Below, piece after piece: positions 25,258-34,215 of a stretch of DNA of 64,000 bases. The stretch is taken from positions 19,945-83,944 of the forward strand of contig NZ_SISB01000031.1 in NCBI RefSeq assembly GCF_004310295.1, in the 5' to 3' direction. This DNA comes from Pseudomonas sp. BGI-2 (lineage in GTDB: Bacteria; Pseudomonadota; Gammaproteobacteria; Pseudomonadales; Pseudomonadaceae). Both the position numbers and the translations under genes were made by a program. The notes beneath the pieces are model-generated. The model ran no database searches and was not told the origin of the DNA. It worked only from the letters and a program-made list of their open reading frames with translations. Position 1 is the first letter of the stretch, and each line of letters opens with the position of its first letter.

Positions 25258-27297
25258 ATGGCCGCCGCTCATTACCCGCACCTGTTGGCCCCGCTGGACC
25301 TGGGTTTTACCACGCTGCGCAACCGCACCTTGATGGGTTCGATGCACACCGGTCTTGAGGAGAAGCCCGGCGGTTTCGAACGCATGGCGGCGTACTTCGC
25401 CGAGCGTGCTCGCGGCGGTGTTGGCCTGATGGTCACCGGCGGCATTGGCCCGAACGATGAGGGCGGGGTGTATTCCGGCGCGGCCAAACTGACCACCGAG
25501 GAAGAAGCACTCAAGCACCAGATCGTGACTCGTGCGGTGCATGAGGCGGGCGGCAAGATCTGCATGCAGATCCTCCACGCCGGTCGTTATGCCTACAGCC
25601 CGAAACAGGTCGCACCGAGCGCCATTCAGGCACCGATCAACCCGTTCAAGCCTAAAGAGCTGGACGAGGAAGGCATCGAGAAGCAGATCAGCGATTTCGT
25701 CACCTGCTCGACCCTGGCACAAAAAGCCGAGTACGACGGCGTCGAGATCATGGGCTCGGAAGGGTATTTCATTAACCAGTTCCTCGCCGCCCACACCAAC
25801 CACCGCACCGACCGTTGGGGCGGCAGCTACGAAAACCGTATGCGCCTGCCGGTGGAAATCGTCCGACGCGTACGTGAAGCCACAGGCCCGAACTTCATCA
25901 TTATCTTCCGCCTGTCGATGCTCGACCTGGTGGAAGGCGGCAGCACTTGGGAAGAGATCGTGACCCTGGCCAAAGCCATCGAGCAGGCCGGTGCGACCAT
26001 CATCAACACCGGCATTGGCTGGCACGAAGCGCGGATTCCGACCATCGCCACCAAAGTGCCGCGTGCGGCGTTCAGCAAAGTCACCGCCAAGCTGCGCGGT
26101 TCGGTGAACATTCCGCTGATCACCACCAACCGCATCAACACCCCGGAAGTGGCCGAGCAGATTCTGGCCGAAGGTGATGCCGACATGGTCTCCATGGCGC
26201 GGCCGTTCCTCGCTGACCCGGATTTCGTCAACAAGGCGGCCGCTGGCCGTGGCGATGAAATCAACACCTGCATCGGTTGCAACCAGGCGTGCCTGGATCA
26301 CACTTTCGGCGGCAAGTTGACCAGCTGCCTGGTGAACCCACGCGCGTGCCATGAAACCGAGCTCAACTACCTGCCGGTGCAGCACATCAAGAAAATCGCC
26401 GTGGTCGGTGCCGGTCCTGCGGGCCTGTCCGCGGCCACGGTGGCGGCCGAGCGGGGTCACGCGGTGACGCTGTTTGATTCGGCCAGCGAGATTGGCGGTC
26501 AGTTCAACATTGCCAAGCGTGTACCGGGCAAGGAAGAGTTCTTCGAAACCCTGCGTTACTTCAACCGCAAGCTGCAGACCACCAACGTCGAGGTGTGCCT
26601 GAACACCCGTGTCGACGTGGCAAAACTGGTTGAGGGCGGTTACGACGAAATCATCCTGGCCACCGGCATTGCCCCAAGAACTCCGGCGATTCCTGGCGTT
26701 GAAAACGCCAAGGTGCTGAGCTACCTGGACGTGATCCTGGAGCGGAAACCGGTGGGCAAGCGGGTGGCGGTGATTGGCGCGGGCGGTATCGGTTTCGACG
26801 TGTCGGAATTCCTCGTTCACCAAGGCGTGGCCACCAGTCAGGACCGCGAAGCGTTCTGGAAAGAGTGGGGCATCGACACGCATCTGGAAGCGCGCGGCGG
26901 TGTCGCCGGTATCAAGGCTGAACCGCATGCACCGGCGCGGGAAGTGTTCCTGCTGCAACGCAAAAAGTCCAAGGTCGGTGACGGCCTGGGCAAGACTACG
27001 GGCTGGATTCATCGCACCGGTCTGAAGAACAAGCAGGTGCAGATGCTCAACAGCGTTGAGTACCTGAAAATCGACGACGAAGGCCTGCACATCCGCATCG
27101 GCGAAACCGGCGAGCCGCAGGTGCTGCCGGTGGACAACATCGTGATCTGCGCCGGGCAGGATCCGCTGCGTGAATTGCAGGACGGTTTGGTGGCAGCGGG
27201 GCAGAACGTGCATTTGATCGGTGGCGCGGACGTGGCGGCGGAGCTGGATGCCAAGCGCGCGATCAATCAGGGTTCGCGGTTGGCTGCGCAGTTGTAA
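25258..27297 (+). CDS. fadH: NADPH-dependent 2,4-dienoyl-CoA reductase
   Basis: The 679-residue monomeric flavoenzyme reduces 2,4-dienoyl-CoA during beta-oxidation of polyunsaturated fatty acids. An OYE-type TIM barrel covers about 1-360 and binds FMN. A 4Fe-4S cluster is held by CIGCNQACLDHTFGG plus a later Cys (TSCLVNP). The C-terminal half has the FAD site VVGAGPAGLSAATVAAERG and the NADPH site VIGAGGIGFDV. The start at 25258 follows GGAG; a 4-codon longer start exists. It is flanked by a REP-like repeat downstream. Confidence 0.94.
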   Translation: MAAAHYPHLLAPLDLGFTTLRNRTLMGSMHTGLEEKPGGFERMAAYFAERARGGVGLMVTGGIGPNDEGGVYSGAAKLTTEEEALKHQIVTRAVHEAGGKICMQILHAGRYAYSPKQVAPSAIQAPINPFKPKELDEEGIEKQISDFVTCSTLAQKAEYDGVEIMGSEGYFINQFLAAHTNHRTDRWGGSYENRMRLPVEIVRRVREATGPNFIIIFRLSMLDLVEGGSTWEEIVTLAKAIEQAGATIINTGIGWHEARIPTIATKVPRAAFSKVTAKLRGSVNIPLITTNRINTPEVAEQILAEGDADMVSMARPFLADPDFVNKAAAGRGDEINTCIGCNQACLDHTFGGKLTSCLVNPRACHETELNYLPVQHIKKIAVVGAGPAGLSAATVAAERGHAVTLFDSASEIGGQFNIAKRVPGKEEFFETLRYFNRKLQTTNVEVCLNTRVDVAKLVEGGYDEIILATGIAPRTPAIPGVENAKVLSYLDVILERKPVGKRVAVIGAGGIGFDVSEFLVHQGVATSQDREAFWKEWGIDTHLEARGGVAGIKAEPHAPAREVFLLQRKKSKVGDGLGKTTGWIHRTGLKNKQVQMLNSVEYLKIDDEGLHIRIGETGEPQVLPVDNIVICAGQDPLRELQDGLVAAGQNVHLIGGADVAAELDAKRAINQGSRLAAQL

Positions 27298-27307
27298 TCA
27301 ACTCAAT

Positions 27308-27448
27308 CCCTGTGGCGAGGGGGCTTGCCCCCGTTTGGGCGCGAAGCGGCCACCGCTTTTTCCTGCAAAACCGTATCTGCCTATTTGCGACTGCTTCGCA
27401 GCCGAACGGGGCGGTGCGGCGGTCCGACAAGCCCCCTCGCCACAAGGG
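27308..27448. repeat. Inverted repeat (REP family C)
   Basis: CCCTGTGGCGAGGGGGCTTG at one end is mirrored by GCCCCCTCGCCACAAGGG at the other, with an inner pair of GCGACTGCTTCGCAGC type. A related element is at 60705-60882. Confidence 0.85.
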
Positions 27449-27455
27449 CTGCTAA

Positions 27456-27485
27456 GATGCCGGCTCTTCACCCAGAGCCGGCATC
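27456..27485 (+). promoter_or_regulatory. Perfect 12-base hairpin at the start of the PLP-enzyme gene
   Basis: GATGCCGGCTCT (27456-27467) and AGAGCCGGCATC (27474-27485) pair perfectly around the loop TCACCC. The second arm ends two bases before the ATG at 27487, so the stem would cover the ribosome-binding region. Confidence 0.6.
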
Positions 27486-27486
27486 A

Positions 27487-28413
27487 ATGTTTCCCCCTCC
27501 GAACAACTGGCTACCCCAAGCCCCACTTGAACCCCTTCACCTCGATTGGCTCACCGCAGCCAACATCGAAGTCGCCATCCTGCGCCTCGACCAGATCGAC
27601 CCACTGATCAGCGGCAACAAATGGTTCAAACTCATCGAACACCTCAACGCCGCTGACCAGATCGGTGCCCAGGGCATCATCAGCCTGGGCGGTGCGCATT
27701 CCAATCATCTGCATGCACTGGCAGCCGCCGGTAAACGTTTCGATTTCAAAACGGTCGGCCTGCTGCGCGGTCATGCGCAAGAGACGCCGACGGTGAAGGA
27801 CTTGCAAGCGTTCGGCATGCAGTTGCACTGGTTGGGTTATGGCGGCTATCGAGCGCGACACGAACCGGGTTTCTGGCAGCCGTGGCAGGCGCAGTATCCC
27901 GACCTGCATCCGGTGCCCGAAGGTGGCGGTGGTCTGCGTGGCGCGCGGGGTTGCATGCCGTTGAAGGCAATGGTCCTCGAGCAACTGGGCAACCTGGGCT
28001 GGAGCGATTACGACGGTTGGTGGCTGGCCTGCGGAACCGGAACGACTCTGGCCGGCCTGGTACTGGCCGAGGCGAGCGAACATCCGGTGTTTGGCGCGCT
28101 CGCAGTGCCCGACGATCATGGCGTGGCGCAGCAGGTTGAATCGATTGTGCGAGAGGCGGGTTTGCAGGAACCGGCTTATGAACTGTTCGACGCCAGCCGT
28201 GGCGGCTTTGCCAAAGTCGATCAGCTGTTACTCGACTTTATCGACCAGACTGAACAGGCCACAGGTATCCCCCTCGAACCGCTGTACACCGGCAAAGCAT
28301 TGCTGATGCTCAAGCAGCAAGTCGAGGCTGGAAGATTCAACAAGGGCACGCGGCTGATCTTCATCCATACCGGCGGTTTGCAGGGCCGCCGGGGATTCCA
28401 CCCAAAAACCTGA
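27487..28413 (+). CDS. PLP enzyme, D-cysteine desulfhydrase / ACC deaminase type
   Basis: The 308-residue fold-type II PLP enzyme belongs to the ACC deaminase/D-cysteine desulfhydrase family. The PLP lysine is in SGNKWFKL (Lys45), the serine/asparagine block is GGAHSNHLHALA, and the phosphate loop is CGTGTTLAG. This subgroup usually acts on D-cysteine or is uncharacterised; true ACC deaminase has specific residues that cannot be judged here without alignment. An in-frame ATG at 27457 lies inside the hairpin described at 27456-27485 and is the alternative start. Confidence 0.83.
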   Translation: MFPPPNNWLPQAPLEPLHLDWLTAANIEVAILRLDQIDPLISGNKWFKLIEHLNAADQIGAQGIISLGGAHSNHLHALAAAGKRFDFKTVGLLRGHAQETPTVKDLQAFGMQLHWLGYGGYRARHEPGFWQPWQAQYPDLHPVPEGGGGLRGARGCMPLKAMVLEQLGNLGWSDYDGWWLACGTGTTLAGLVLAEASEHPVFGALAVPDDHGVAQQVESIVREAGLQEPAYELFDASRGGFAKVDQLLLDFIDQTEQATGIPLEPLYTGKALLMLKQQVEAGRFNKGTRLIFIHTGGLQGRRGFHPKT

Positions 28414-28454
28414 AGCACGCATCGCCACAGCGTCAGTGTTTTCAGTGCCCTTGT

Positions 28455-29003
28455 TCATCCACGCTTGGGCATCATCCGCAGCAGCGTGTTATCGCCCACC
28501 ACATAGTGGTGATAAATCCCCGCCACCGCGTGCAGGCCGATCAGCCAATACCCGATGGTGCCGCCCAGCACATGCCAGCCCTCGATTTGCTTGGCCAGCG
28601 CCTTGTCCTCCGAGACCAGCAACGGCAGGTCAAAGCCATAAAACATCACCTGATGACCCTTGGCGCTGGTTACCAGCCATCCAAGAATCGGCATCGCAAT
28701 CATGAAAATATACAACGCCCAGTGCATCAGTCTGGCCAGCACGGTCTGCCAGTGCGGCGAGGCCGGGAAGATCTGTGGTGCCGGGCCCAGGCTGCGAGCG
28801 ATCAACCGCAACCAGACCAACACGAATACCGTCAAGCCGAGCATGAAGTGCGATTCAACGATCAACGTCCGGCCACCGCTGCCCTTGGGAAAGATCCCGC
28901 GAAACTCGATACAGGCGTAAACCAGCGCCAGCAGAACCAGCATCAACCAATGCAGCGCGATCGACACAGTGCTGTAGCGTGAGTCGGAATTTTTCCACGG
29001 CAT
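28455..29003 (-). CDS. Cytochrome b561
   Basis: A 182-residue four-helix membrane protein of the prokaryotic cytochrome b561 family. Heme-ligating histidines appear in IALHWLM, VESHFMLG, MHWALY and GLHAVAGIYHHY. It transfers electrons in the inner membrane, possibly from quinol to periplasmic acceptors or in superoxide removal. The next gene in the same direction is far upstream, so it stands alone. Confidence 0.9.
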   Translation of the reverse strand: MPWKNSDSRYSTVSIALHWLMLVLLALVYACIEFRGIFPKGSGGRTLIVESHFMLGLTVFVLVWLRLIARSLGPAPQIFPASPHWQTVLARLMHWALYIFMIAMPILGWLVTSAKGHQVMFYGFDLPLLVSEDKALAKQIEGWHVLGGTIGYWLIGLHAVAGIYHHYVVGDNTLLRMMPKRG

Positions 29004-29126
29004 ACGGTGTTCCTCACAGGTCGGCCACCGTTCTTGGTCGACGGTGTTCCTTAACTGTAAGCCTGATTCGAGGGGTCTGCCTGATCCTGGTCAAGGTTCA
29101 ATGCTCTGGTTCAGGTAACAGACAGA

Positions 29127-29255
29127 AAAAAGCACCGCTGTCCCTTGTAGGAGCGAGGCTTGCCCGCGAAGGCGTCTGCACATTCAACAGGGATGTCGGC
29201 TGGTAGAACGTCTTCGCGGGCAAGCCTCGCTCCTACAGAGGACAGCGGTGCTTTT
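29127..29255 (-). terminator. phnX terminator with a REP pair in its loop
   Basis: The outer arms AAAAGCACCGCTGTCC (29128-29143) and GGACAGCGGTGCTTTT (29240-29255) are perfect complements and flank a complete inverted REP pair (29145-29237). Read on the minus strand it lies directly after phnX and ends in T residues. It looks like an ordinary terminator whose loop now contains a REP pair. Confidence 0.8.
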
Positions 29256-29262
29256 GGGTGGA

Positions 29263-30090
29263 TCAACTGCTTTGCGGCATCTCACCCTTGGCCAGACGCT
29301 TGTTGATGTCGGCGATCACTTGCGGCAAGTCGGTGATGGTGTCGATCATGTAGTGCGGTCGTGAGCCTTCGAACAGTGCGTGGATGCGTTTGCGTTCACT
29401 GTCGAGTTCGTCGCTGCCAAGGGCGCGGAAGCCTTCGTAGTCCAGACCCAGCGCGTTACCGGAGCAGATCAGCGCCACGGTCCACATACCGGCACGACGA
29501 CCTTCGAGAATGCCCGGCACGGTGTCGTCGATCTTCACGCAAGCCGCGACATCGTCGATGCCCAACGCAATCACGTTGGCCAGTGCCTGGGCTGGCCATG
29601 GGCGGCCGTTAGGTACTTCGTCAGTGGCGACTACGTGGTCGGCAACGTAACCGTTGGTGGCGGCCAGTTCGACCACTTTGTCCATGACCTGTTTCGGGTA
29701 ACCGGAGCAGGAACCGATCTTGATCCCTTGCTGACGCAGGGTGGCGATGGTGTCGAGTGCGCCCGGAATCAGTGCCGAGTGCTCGGCGATTTTTTCGATT
29801 TGCAGTGGCATGAAACGTTTGTAGATGGCGGTGACGTCATCGTCGGTCGGTGTGCGGCCGAACACGGCGCGATAACGCTCGGCAACTTCCGGCTGGTCGC
29901 ACAGGGTACGAATGTGGTCCCACTTGCCCATGCCCATCGGCCCGCGGGCCTCTTCGATGGACACCTGGACGTCGAACTCGGCGAAGGCTTCGACAAAAAT
30001 CTGCGTCGGCGCGAAGGAGCCGAAGTCGACCACGGTGCCGGCCCAGTCGAGGATGGCGGCCTGGAGTTTGGTTGGGTTGTTGTAATTCAT
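29263..30090 (-). CDS. phnX: Phosphonoacetaldehyde hydrolase (phosphonatase)
   Basis: The 275-residue HAD-superfamily enzyme splits the C-P bond of phosphonoacetaldehyde to acetaldehyde and phosphate. The nucleophile Asp15 is in ILDWAGTVVDFGS, the Schiff-base lysine typical of phosphonatase is Lys56 in PMGMGKWDHIR, and the Mg-binding acidic pair appears in CVKIDDTVPG. The start at 30090 has AGGAA upstream; a TTG three codons earlier is less likely. It works directly after PhnW in 2-aminoethylphosphonate breakdown and is probably in the same operon. Confidence 0.95.
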   Translation of the reverse strand: MNYNNPTKLQAAILDWAGTVVDFGSFAPTQIFVEAFAEFDVQVSIEEARGPMGMGKWDHIRTLCDQPEVAERYRAVFGRTPTDDDVTAIYKRFMPLQIEKIAEHSALIPGALDTIATLRQQGIKIGSCSGYPKQVMDKVVELAATNGYVADHVVATDEVPNGRPWPAQALANVIALGIDDVAACVKIDDTVPGILEGRRAGMWTVALICSGNALGLDYEGFRALGSDELDSERKRIHALFEGSRPHYMIDTITDLPQVIADINKRLAKGEMPQSS

Positions 30091-30136
30091 GGTGATCAAA
30101 TTCCTGTGATAACTGACTGTTTGGGAGCCGCTTTTT

Positions 30137-30226
30137 GTGGGAGCGGGCTTGCTCGCGAAGGCGGTGTATCAGTCGACATCAAGTTGAATGTCAGTCCGCT
30201 TTCGCGAGCAAGCCCGCTCCCACAGG
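30137..30226. repeat. REP pair (family A) between phnW and phnX
   Basis: Inverted arms TGTGGGAGCGGGCTTGCTCG and complement around a spacer of about 40 bases, inside the phnW-phnX operon. Confidence 0.92.
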
Positions 30227-30242
30227 GGGAATGTGGTGTTGT

Positions 30243-31352
30243 TTAGATCTCTAACACTTCCATCTCGCGCAGCACTTCGGCAATCGCCGCCACGGCCGCG
30301 TGCATCTCGGCCTGGTTGACGTGTCCGATGCAGCCGACGCGGAAGGTGTCGACCTGGGTCAATTTGCCGGGGTAGAGGATGAAACCCTTGGCCTTGACCC
30401 GTTCGTAGAATTCCTTGAACTGGTATCGCGGATCTTTCGGCGCGTGGAAGGTGACGATGATCGGTGCCTGGATCGCGGCGGGCAGAAAGCTGTGCAAGCC
30501 GAGTTTGGCCATGTCATCGAGCAGCACCTGGCAGTTGTTGGCATAGCGTTGATGCCGCGCCGGCAAACCGCCTTCTTCGTTGTACTGCAGCAGGGCTTCG
30601 TGCAACGCGGCGACCACGTGGGTCGGCGGCGTGAAGCGCCACTGGCCGGTCTTGGCCATGTAGGCGTGCTGGTCGAACAAATCCATCGCCAAGGAGTGCG
30701 AGTTGCCGGCCGCGTTGGCCAGCGCGTCTTTGCGAGCGAAGACAAAACCCATGCCCGGCACACCTTCCAGGCATTTGCCCGAGGCGGCGATCAGCGCGTC
30801 GAAGGGCACCTGTTGTGCGTCGATCGGCAACGCGCCGAAGGAACTCATGGCGTCGATGATCAGGCGTTTGCCGTGTTGCGCGATGACGCGGGCGATTTCC
30901 GGCAGCGGGTTGAGGATACCGGTGCTGGTCTCGCAGTGAATCAGCGCGACGTGGGTGATGCTCGCATCGGCCCGCAGCAGACGGTCGACGTCGGCGGTGG
31001 TGGTCGGTTCGTCTTCGGCGGTTTCGAAGGTGCTGAAGGGGCGGCCGAGCACTTCGCAGATTTTCGCCAGGCGTTTGCCGTAGGCGCCATTGATCAGCAC
31101 CAGCACTTTGCCGTCGCGGGGCACCAGGGTGCCGATTGCTGCTTCGACGGCGAAGGTGCCGCTGCCTTGCAGGGGTACGCAGTGGTGGCTGTCGCCGCCG
31201 TTGATGATCGTCAGCAATTGCTCGCACAGGCTGGCGGTCAGTTGATTGAAGCGGTCATCCCATGAACCCCAGTCGACCATCATCGCCTGACGGGTGCGGG
31301 CCGATGTGGTCAGTGGGCCGGGGGTGAGCAGGATTGGCTCGGCAGTGCTCAT
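30243..31352 (-). CDS. phnW: 2-aminoethylphosphonate-pyruvate transaminase
   Basis: The 369-residue PLP-dependent class V aminotransferase converts 2-aminoethylphosphonate and pyruvate to phosphonoacetaldehyde and alanine. Family hallmarks are the N-terminal LLTPGPLTTSARTRQAM, LIIDAMSSFG (Asp binding the PLP ring) and ASGKCLEGVPGMGF with the PLP lysine. GAGGA before the ATG supports the start. It is first in the operon with phnX and divergent from a LysR gene that probably controls it. Confidence 0.96.
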   Translation of the reverse strand: MSTAEPILLTPGPLTTSARTRQAMMVDWGSWDDRFNQLTASLCEQLLTIINGGDSHHCVPLQGSGTFAVEAAIGTLVPRDGKVLVLINGAYGKRLAKICEVLGRPFSTFETAEDEPTTTADVDRLLRADASITHVALIHCETSTGILNPLPEIARVIAQHGKRLIIDAMSSFGALPIDAQQVPFDALIAASGKCLEGVPGMGFVFARKDALANAAGNSHSLAMDLFDQHAYMAKTGQWRFTPPTHVVAALHEALLQYNEEGGLPARHQRYANNCQVLLDDMAKLGLHSFLPAAIQAPIIVTFHAPKDPRYQFKEFYERVKAKGFILYPGKLTQVDTFRVGCIGHVNQAEMHAAVAAIAEVLREMEVLEI

Positions 31353-31405
31353 TCTTGTGTCCTCGCAAAAGCTCTCTGTGGGATGAAGCTACGGGACATA
31401 AATTG

Positions 31406-31432
31406 CAATTTCGGGTGCTATCAATCAAATTG
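31406..31432. promoter_or_regulatory. Candidate LysR operator between phnW and its regulator
   Basis: CAATTT (31406-31411) and AAATTG (31427-31432) form a perfect inverted repeat with a 15-base spacer in the 115-base divergent promoter region. This is the usual shape and place of a LysR-type site. Confidence 0.45.
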
Positions 31433-31467
31433 TTTGTTGTTATGCCAGCCATCAGTGAGAGTTATTC

Positions 31468-32331
31468 ATGAACCTGTTCCAGCTTCGAGCCTTTGACGCC
31501 GTGGCCCGCGAAGGCAGCTTCACCCGCGCTGCCGAGCGGCTGTTCATCAGCCAACCGGCGGTCACCGGGCACATCAAGGCCCTGGAGGAGCATTACCAGA
31601 TCACCTTGCTGCGCCGCACCGCGCGACGAGTGGAGCTGACGGAGGAGGGCACCAAGCTGGCGGCGATCACCCGGGCGATGTTCGGCCTGGCCGAGGAAGC
31701 GCAAGTGCTGCTGGAAGCGAATCGACAGTTGCTGACCGGTCGTTTGGAAGTGGCGGCGGACGGGCCGCACATGGTGATGCCGATGCTGGCAAGTCTACGG
31801 GCGCGGTATCCGGGGATCACCGTGAATCTGCGGTTGGGCAATGCTCAGGAAACGCTGGCGGCGTTGTTGTCCGAGCATGCCGACGTGGCCGTGTTGACTG
31901 AAGTCGAGCCGCGCAAAGGCCTGCACCTGCAAGCGTTGAACGAATCACGGATTTGCGCGCTGGTGCCTGAAAGTCATCCTTGGGCCAAGGCGTCCAAGGG
32001 CGTGAAGCTCAAGGAGCTGGATCAGGTGATTATGGTATTGCGTGAACCGAGTTCGATTACCCGACGGACGTTCGATGAGGCTTGCGCGATGGCGTCGGTC
32101 AATCCCAGGGTGTTGCTGGAGCTGGACAGTCGCGAGGCGGTGACCGAGGCCGTGGCGGCGGAGTTGGGCGTTGGGGTGGTGTCGTCTGTGGAAGTCAGTC
32201 ATGACCCGAGGGTGGCGGCGGTGCCGATTCTGGGTGAAGGGTTGGTTAACCGGCACATGATCGGGTGCATGGAACGGCGGCGGGATTTGCGTTTGATTCG
32301 GGCGTTTTTCGAGTTGACGCCAGTCAGGTAA
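31468..32331 (+). CDS. LysR-family regulator of the phn genes
   Basis: The 287-residue protein has a clear LysR helix-turn-helix (FDAVAREGSFTRAAERLFISQPAVTGHIKALE read in part as GSFTRAAERL and SQPAVTGHI) and an effector-binding domain. Its divergent position to phnW matches the LysR gene next to phnWX in P. aeruginosa, so it likely responds to 2-aminoethylphosphonate or a breakdown product. Direct evidence is context only. Confidence 0.85.
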   Translation: MNLFQLRAFDAVAREGSFTRAAERLFISQPAVTGHIKALEEHYQITLLRRTARRVELTEEGTKLAAITRAMFGLAEEAQVLLEANRQLLTGRLEVAADGPHMVMPMLASLRARYPGITVNLRLGNAQETLAALLSEHADVAVLTEVEPRKGLHLQALNESRICALVPESHPWAKASKGVKLKELDQVIMVLREPSSITRRTFDEACAMASVNPRVLLELDSREAVTEAVAAELGVGVVSSVEVSHDPRVAAVPILGEGLVNRHMIGCMERRRDLRLIRAFFELTPVR

Positions 32332-32345
32332 ACCGAGGTGCGACC

Positions 32346-32435
32346 TTCGCGGGCAAGCCACGCTCCCACAGGGATTTATGTTGGCCGAAAATGTTGTGTA
32401 CGACGCAAACCTGTGGGAGCGGGCTTGCTCGCGAA
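32346..32435. repeat. REP pair (family A)
   Basis: Inverted arms at 32346-32370 and 32412-32435. The right arm is directly followed by the remnant of an oxidoreductase gene. Confidence 0.9.
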
Positions 32436-32449
32436 GTGGCCAGACCTGC

Positions 32450-32868
32450 CTACACACAGCCTGAGCGAGTTCTTTCCGGCGTTTGCCGAGGTCAAGGTCG
32501 AGGCGACATGGAACGGCCCGTCGGACCGTTCAGTAACCGGTTTGCCGTTCTTCGGCCAGATGAGTGCCAGCGGTAACGTGTTTTACGGTTTCGGTTATTC
32601 TGGCAGCGGCGTCGGTCCGTGCCATATGGGCGGGCAGATCCTCGCCTCAATGGTTCAGGGGCTGGACAACGCCTGGACCCGTTCGCCCTTGGTGAATGGC
32701 CCGTTGGGCTTCTTTCCGCCGGAACCGATTCGTTACCTCGGCTCATTAATGGTGCGCAACGCCATTCGCCGCAAGGAGCGCGCCGAGGACCACGGCCGTC
32801 GGCCGCGGCATCTGGATGTGCGTCTGGCCAAGTTCGCGGCGGCGGCAGGCAAGGCTGACAAGGGCTGA
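32450..32868 (+). pseudogene. C-terminal remnant of an FAD-dependent oxidoreductase
   Basis: About 135 codons encode the C-terminal part of a DAO-family flavoenzyme: TGLPFFGQMSASGNVFYGFG and YSGSGVGPCHMGGQILASMV form the typical FAD-proximal end, followed by a basic tail. The rest (FAD-binding GxGxxG region and most of the fold) is missing, and upstream bases are REP sequence. The frame stays open back through the REP, which would give a meaningless N-terminus. A flavin oxidoreductase beside phnWX often handles related aminophosphonates, so a pathway branch may have been lost. Its stop codon directly abuts that of vgrG. Confidence 0.75.
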
Positions 32869-34215
32869 TCAGTCCTGACGGTTGACCAGCCAATCGAGCA
32901 GCAAGCGGCCATCGCCGCGTGGCGGTCGAGCGAGTCGAGGCGCTGGCGGGTTGCTCGCAGTGGCACACAGCACAGGGCGATCCGGGTCGCTGTCGAGAAA
33001 ACTGATGAGCACTTCGGTGCCGGCGAGTGGCAGCCTGGACGGGTCGATCCGACCGTCCGGCGCGGCGAGGGCCACGGGTAGCCAGAGGCCGGTGGATTGA
33101 TCGTCATCGGCCTGCGCGGTGGGCCACAACCGCACCTCAATCCGTCCTTGTTCATCCAGCACCGCCGGCTGCCCGACCGGGCCCAGCACTCGCGCCGTCT
33201 GATAACCCGGAATACTCGGTCTGGCCTGCGTGAGCGCAGGCCGGAACACCGTGGACCACGGAATGGCGCTGAACTGATTGCTGTAATGCCGGGTCATGTC
33301 GAATGTGTCCTCGGCGAGAATCGACGGCTGTTGGCCCTGATGCCGGATCTCGGTCAGCAGCCACTGATCGTTGAAGTTCGGGATGGGATGTTCTGACACT
33401 TGCACGATGCTTCCACTGCGCACATCACAGTGATTGCTTTGCCCTTGAATCTGCCGATGCCGGCAGCGCAGGCGTTCAAGTGAGCGACGACTCGATTGCT
33501 CACGCTCGAGCTGTTGCGGCGCAGGCGATGCGGTGAGTGGGGGCGAGGCGTGACGCTGGAACAATTCACTGATTACCGGCGCGCTGGTGCGATGGGGGGA
33601 CTCGTCGTAAAAGGGCATCAAAAGCGGTTCCTGGGGGAAGCTCAGGCTGTCATCCGCCAGCACCAGCATGTGGCTGTCGCGCTGATGTTCGAAGTGGTAG
33701 TGGATGCCTTCTTCTTCGCAGAGCCGTTGGAGGAACGCCAGGTCGGTCTCTTCAAACTGAATGCAAAACGGACGGACTGGGTAGCGCCCGTTCGGCAGGT
33801 CAAAGCGGACGCTGTCTTCGGGGATCGCATTTTCTGCGAGCAACTGGCGCAGGATGGCGGGCACGCCGAGTTGATGAAAGACCCGACGACAAGGTTGCCG
33901 GTCCAGCTGTAGAAGCCAGGGCACCAGCACCAAGTGGTAGCCGACCCGGTGCGGCCCACGATACTCGCGACTGGCGGTGTGCAAGAGGCCATGAATGCCG
34001 GTTTCATCCCCCAGGCTCAGGAACGCCGATTGCTGGAGCAACTGCTCGAGGTTCATGGCCGGTGCCAGCCCGATCACTTCGATCTCAAAACGATAGGGCT
34101 GGTTGATACTTTCTCGGCCACTGAACTGCAGCACCTGCAGAATCAAACCGCTGTCCAGGAGGGTCAGGGTGTAGGGACTTTCCTTGTCGTTGTGCATCGA
34201 ACGCGCTTCTGCCAT
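32869..34215 (-). CDS. Short VgrG-like type VI secretion spike protein
   Basis: The protein (about 448 residues from this start) follows VgrG: the gp27-like part has PYTLTLLDSGLILQVLQFSGRES and the ETDLAFLQRLCEEEGIHYHFEH block, then the gp5 OB-fold region (EQGRIEVRLWP, TEVLISFLDSDPDRPVLCA). It ends there, so the triplex beta-helix needle of typical 600-700-residue VgrGs is missing. It has no T6SS neighbours and no effector gene downstream. Starts at 34245 or 34197 are alternatives; none has a strong ribosome site. It may be an orphan or a decaying copy. Confidence 0.78.
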   Translation of the reverse strand: MAEARSMHNDKESPYTLTLLDSGLILQVLQFSGRESINQPYRFEIEVIGLAPAMNLEQLLQQSAFLSLGDETGIHGLLHTASREYRGPHRVGYHLVLVPWLLQLDRQPCRRVFHQLGVPAILRQLLAENAIPEDSVRFDLPNGRYPVRPFCIQFEETDLAFLQRLCEEEGIHYHFEHQRDSHMLVLADDSLSFPQEPLLMPFYDESPHRTSAPVISELFQRHASPPLTASPAPQQLEREQSSRRSLERLRCRHRQIQGQSNHCDVRSGSIVQVSEHPIPNFNDQWLLTEIRHQGQQPSILAEDTFDMTRHYSNQFSAIPWSTVFRPALTQARPSIPGYQTARVLGPVGQPAVLDEQGRIEVRLWPTAQADDDQSTGLWLPVALAAPDGRIDPSRLPLAGTEVLISFLDSDPDRPVLCATASNPPAPRLARPPRGDGRLLLDWLVNRQD

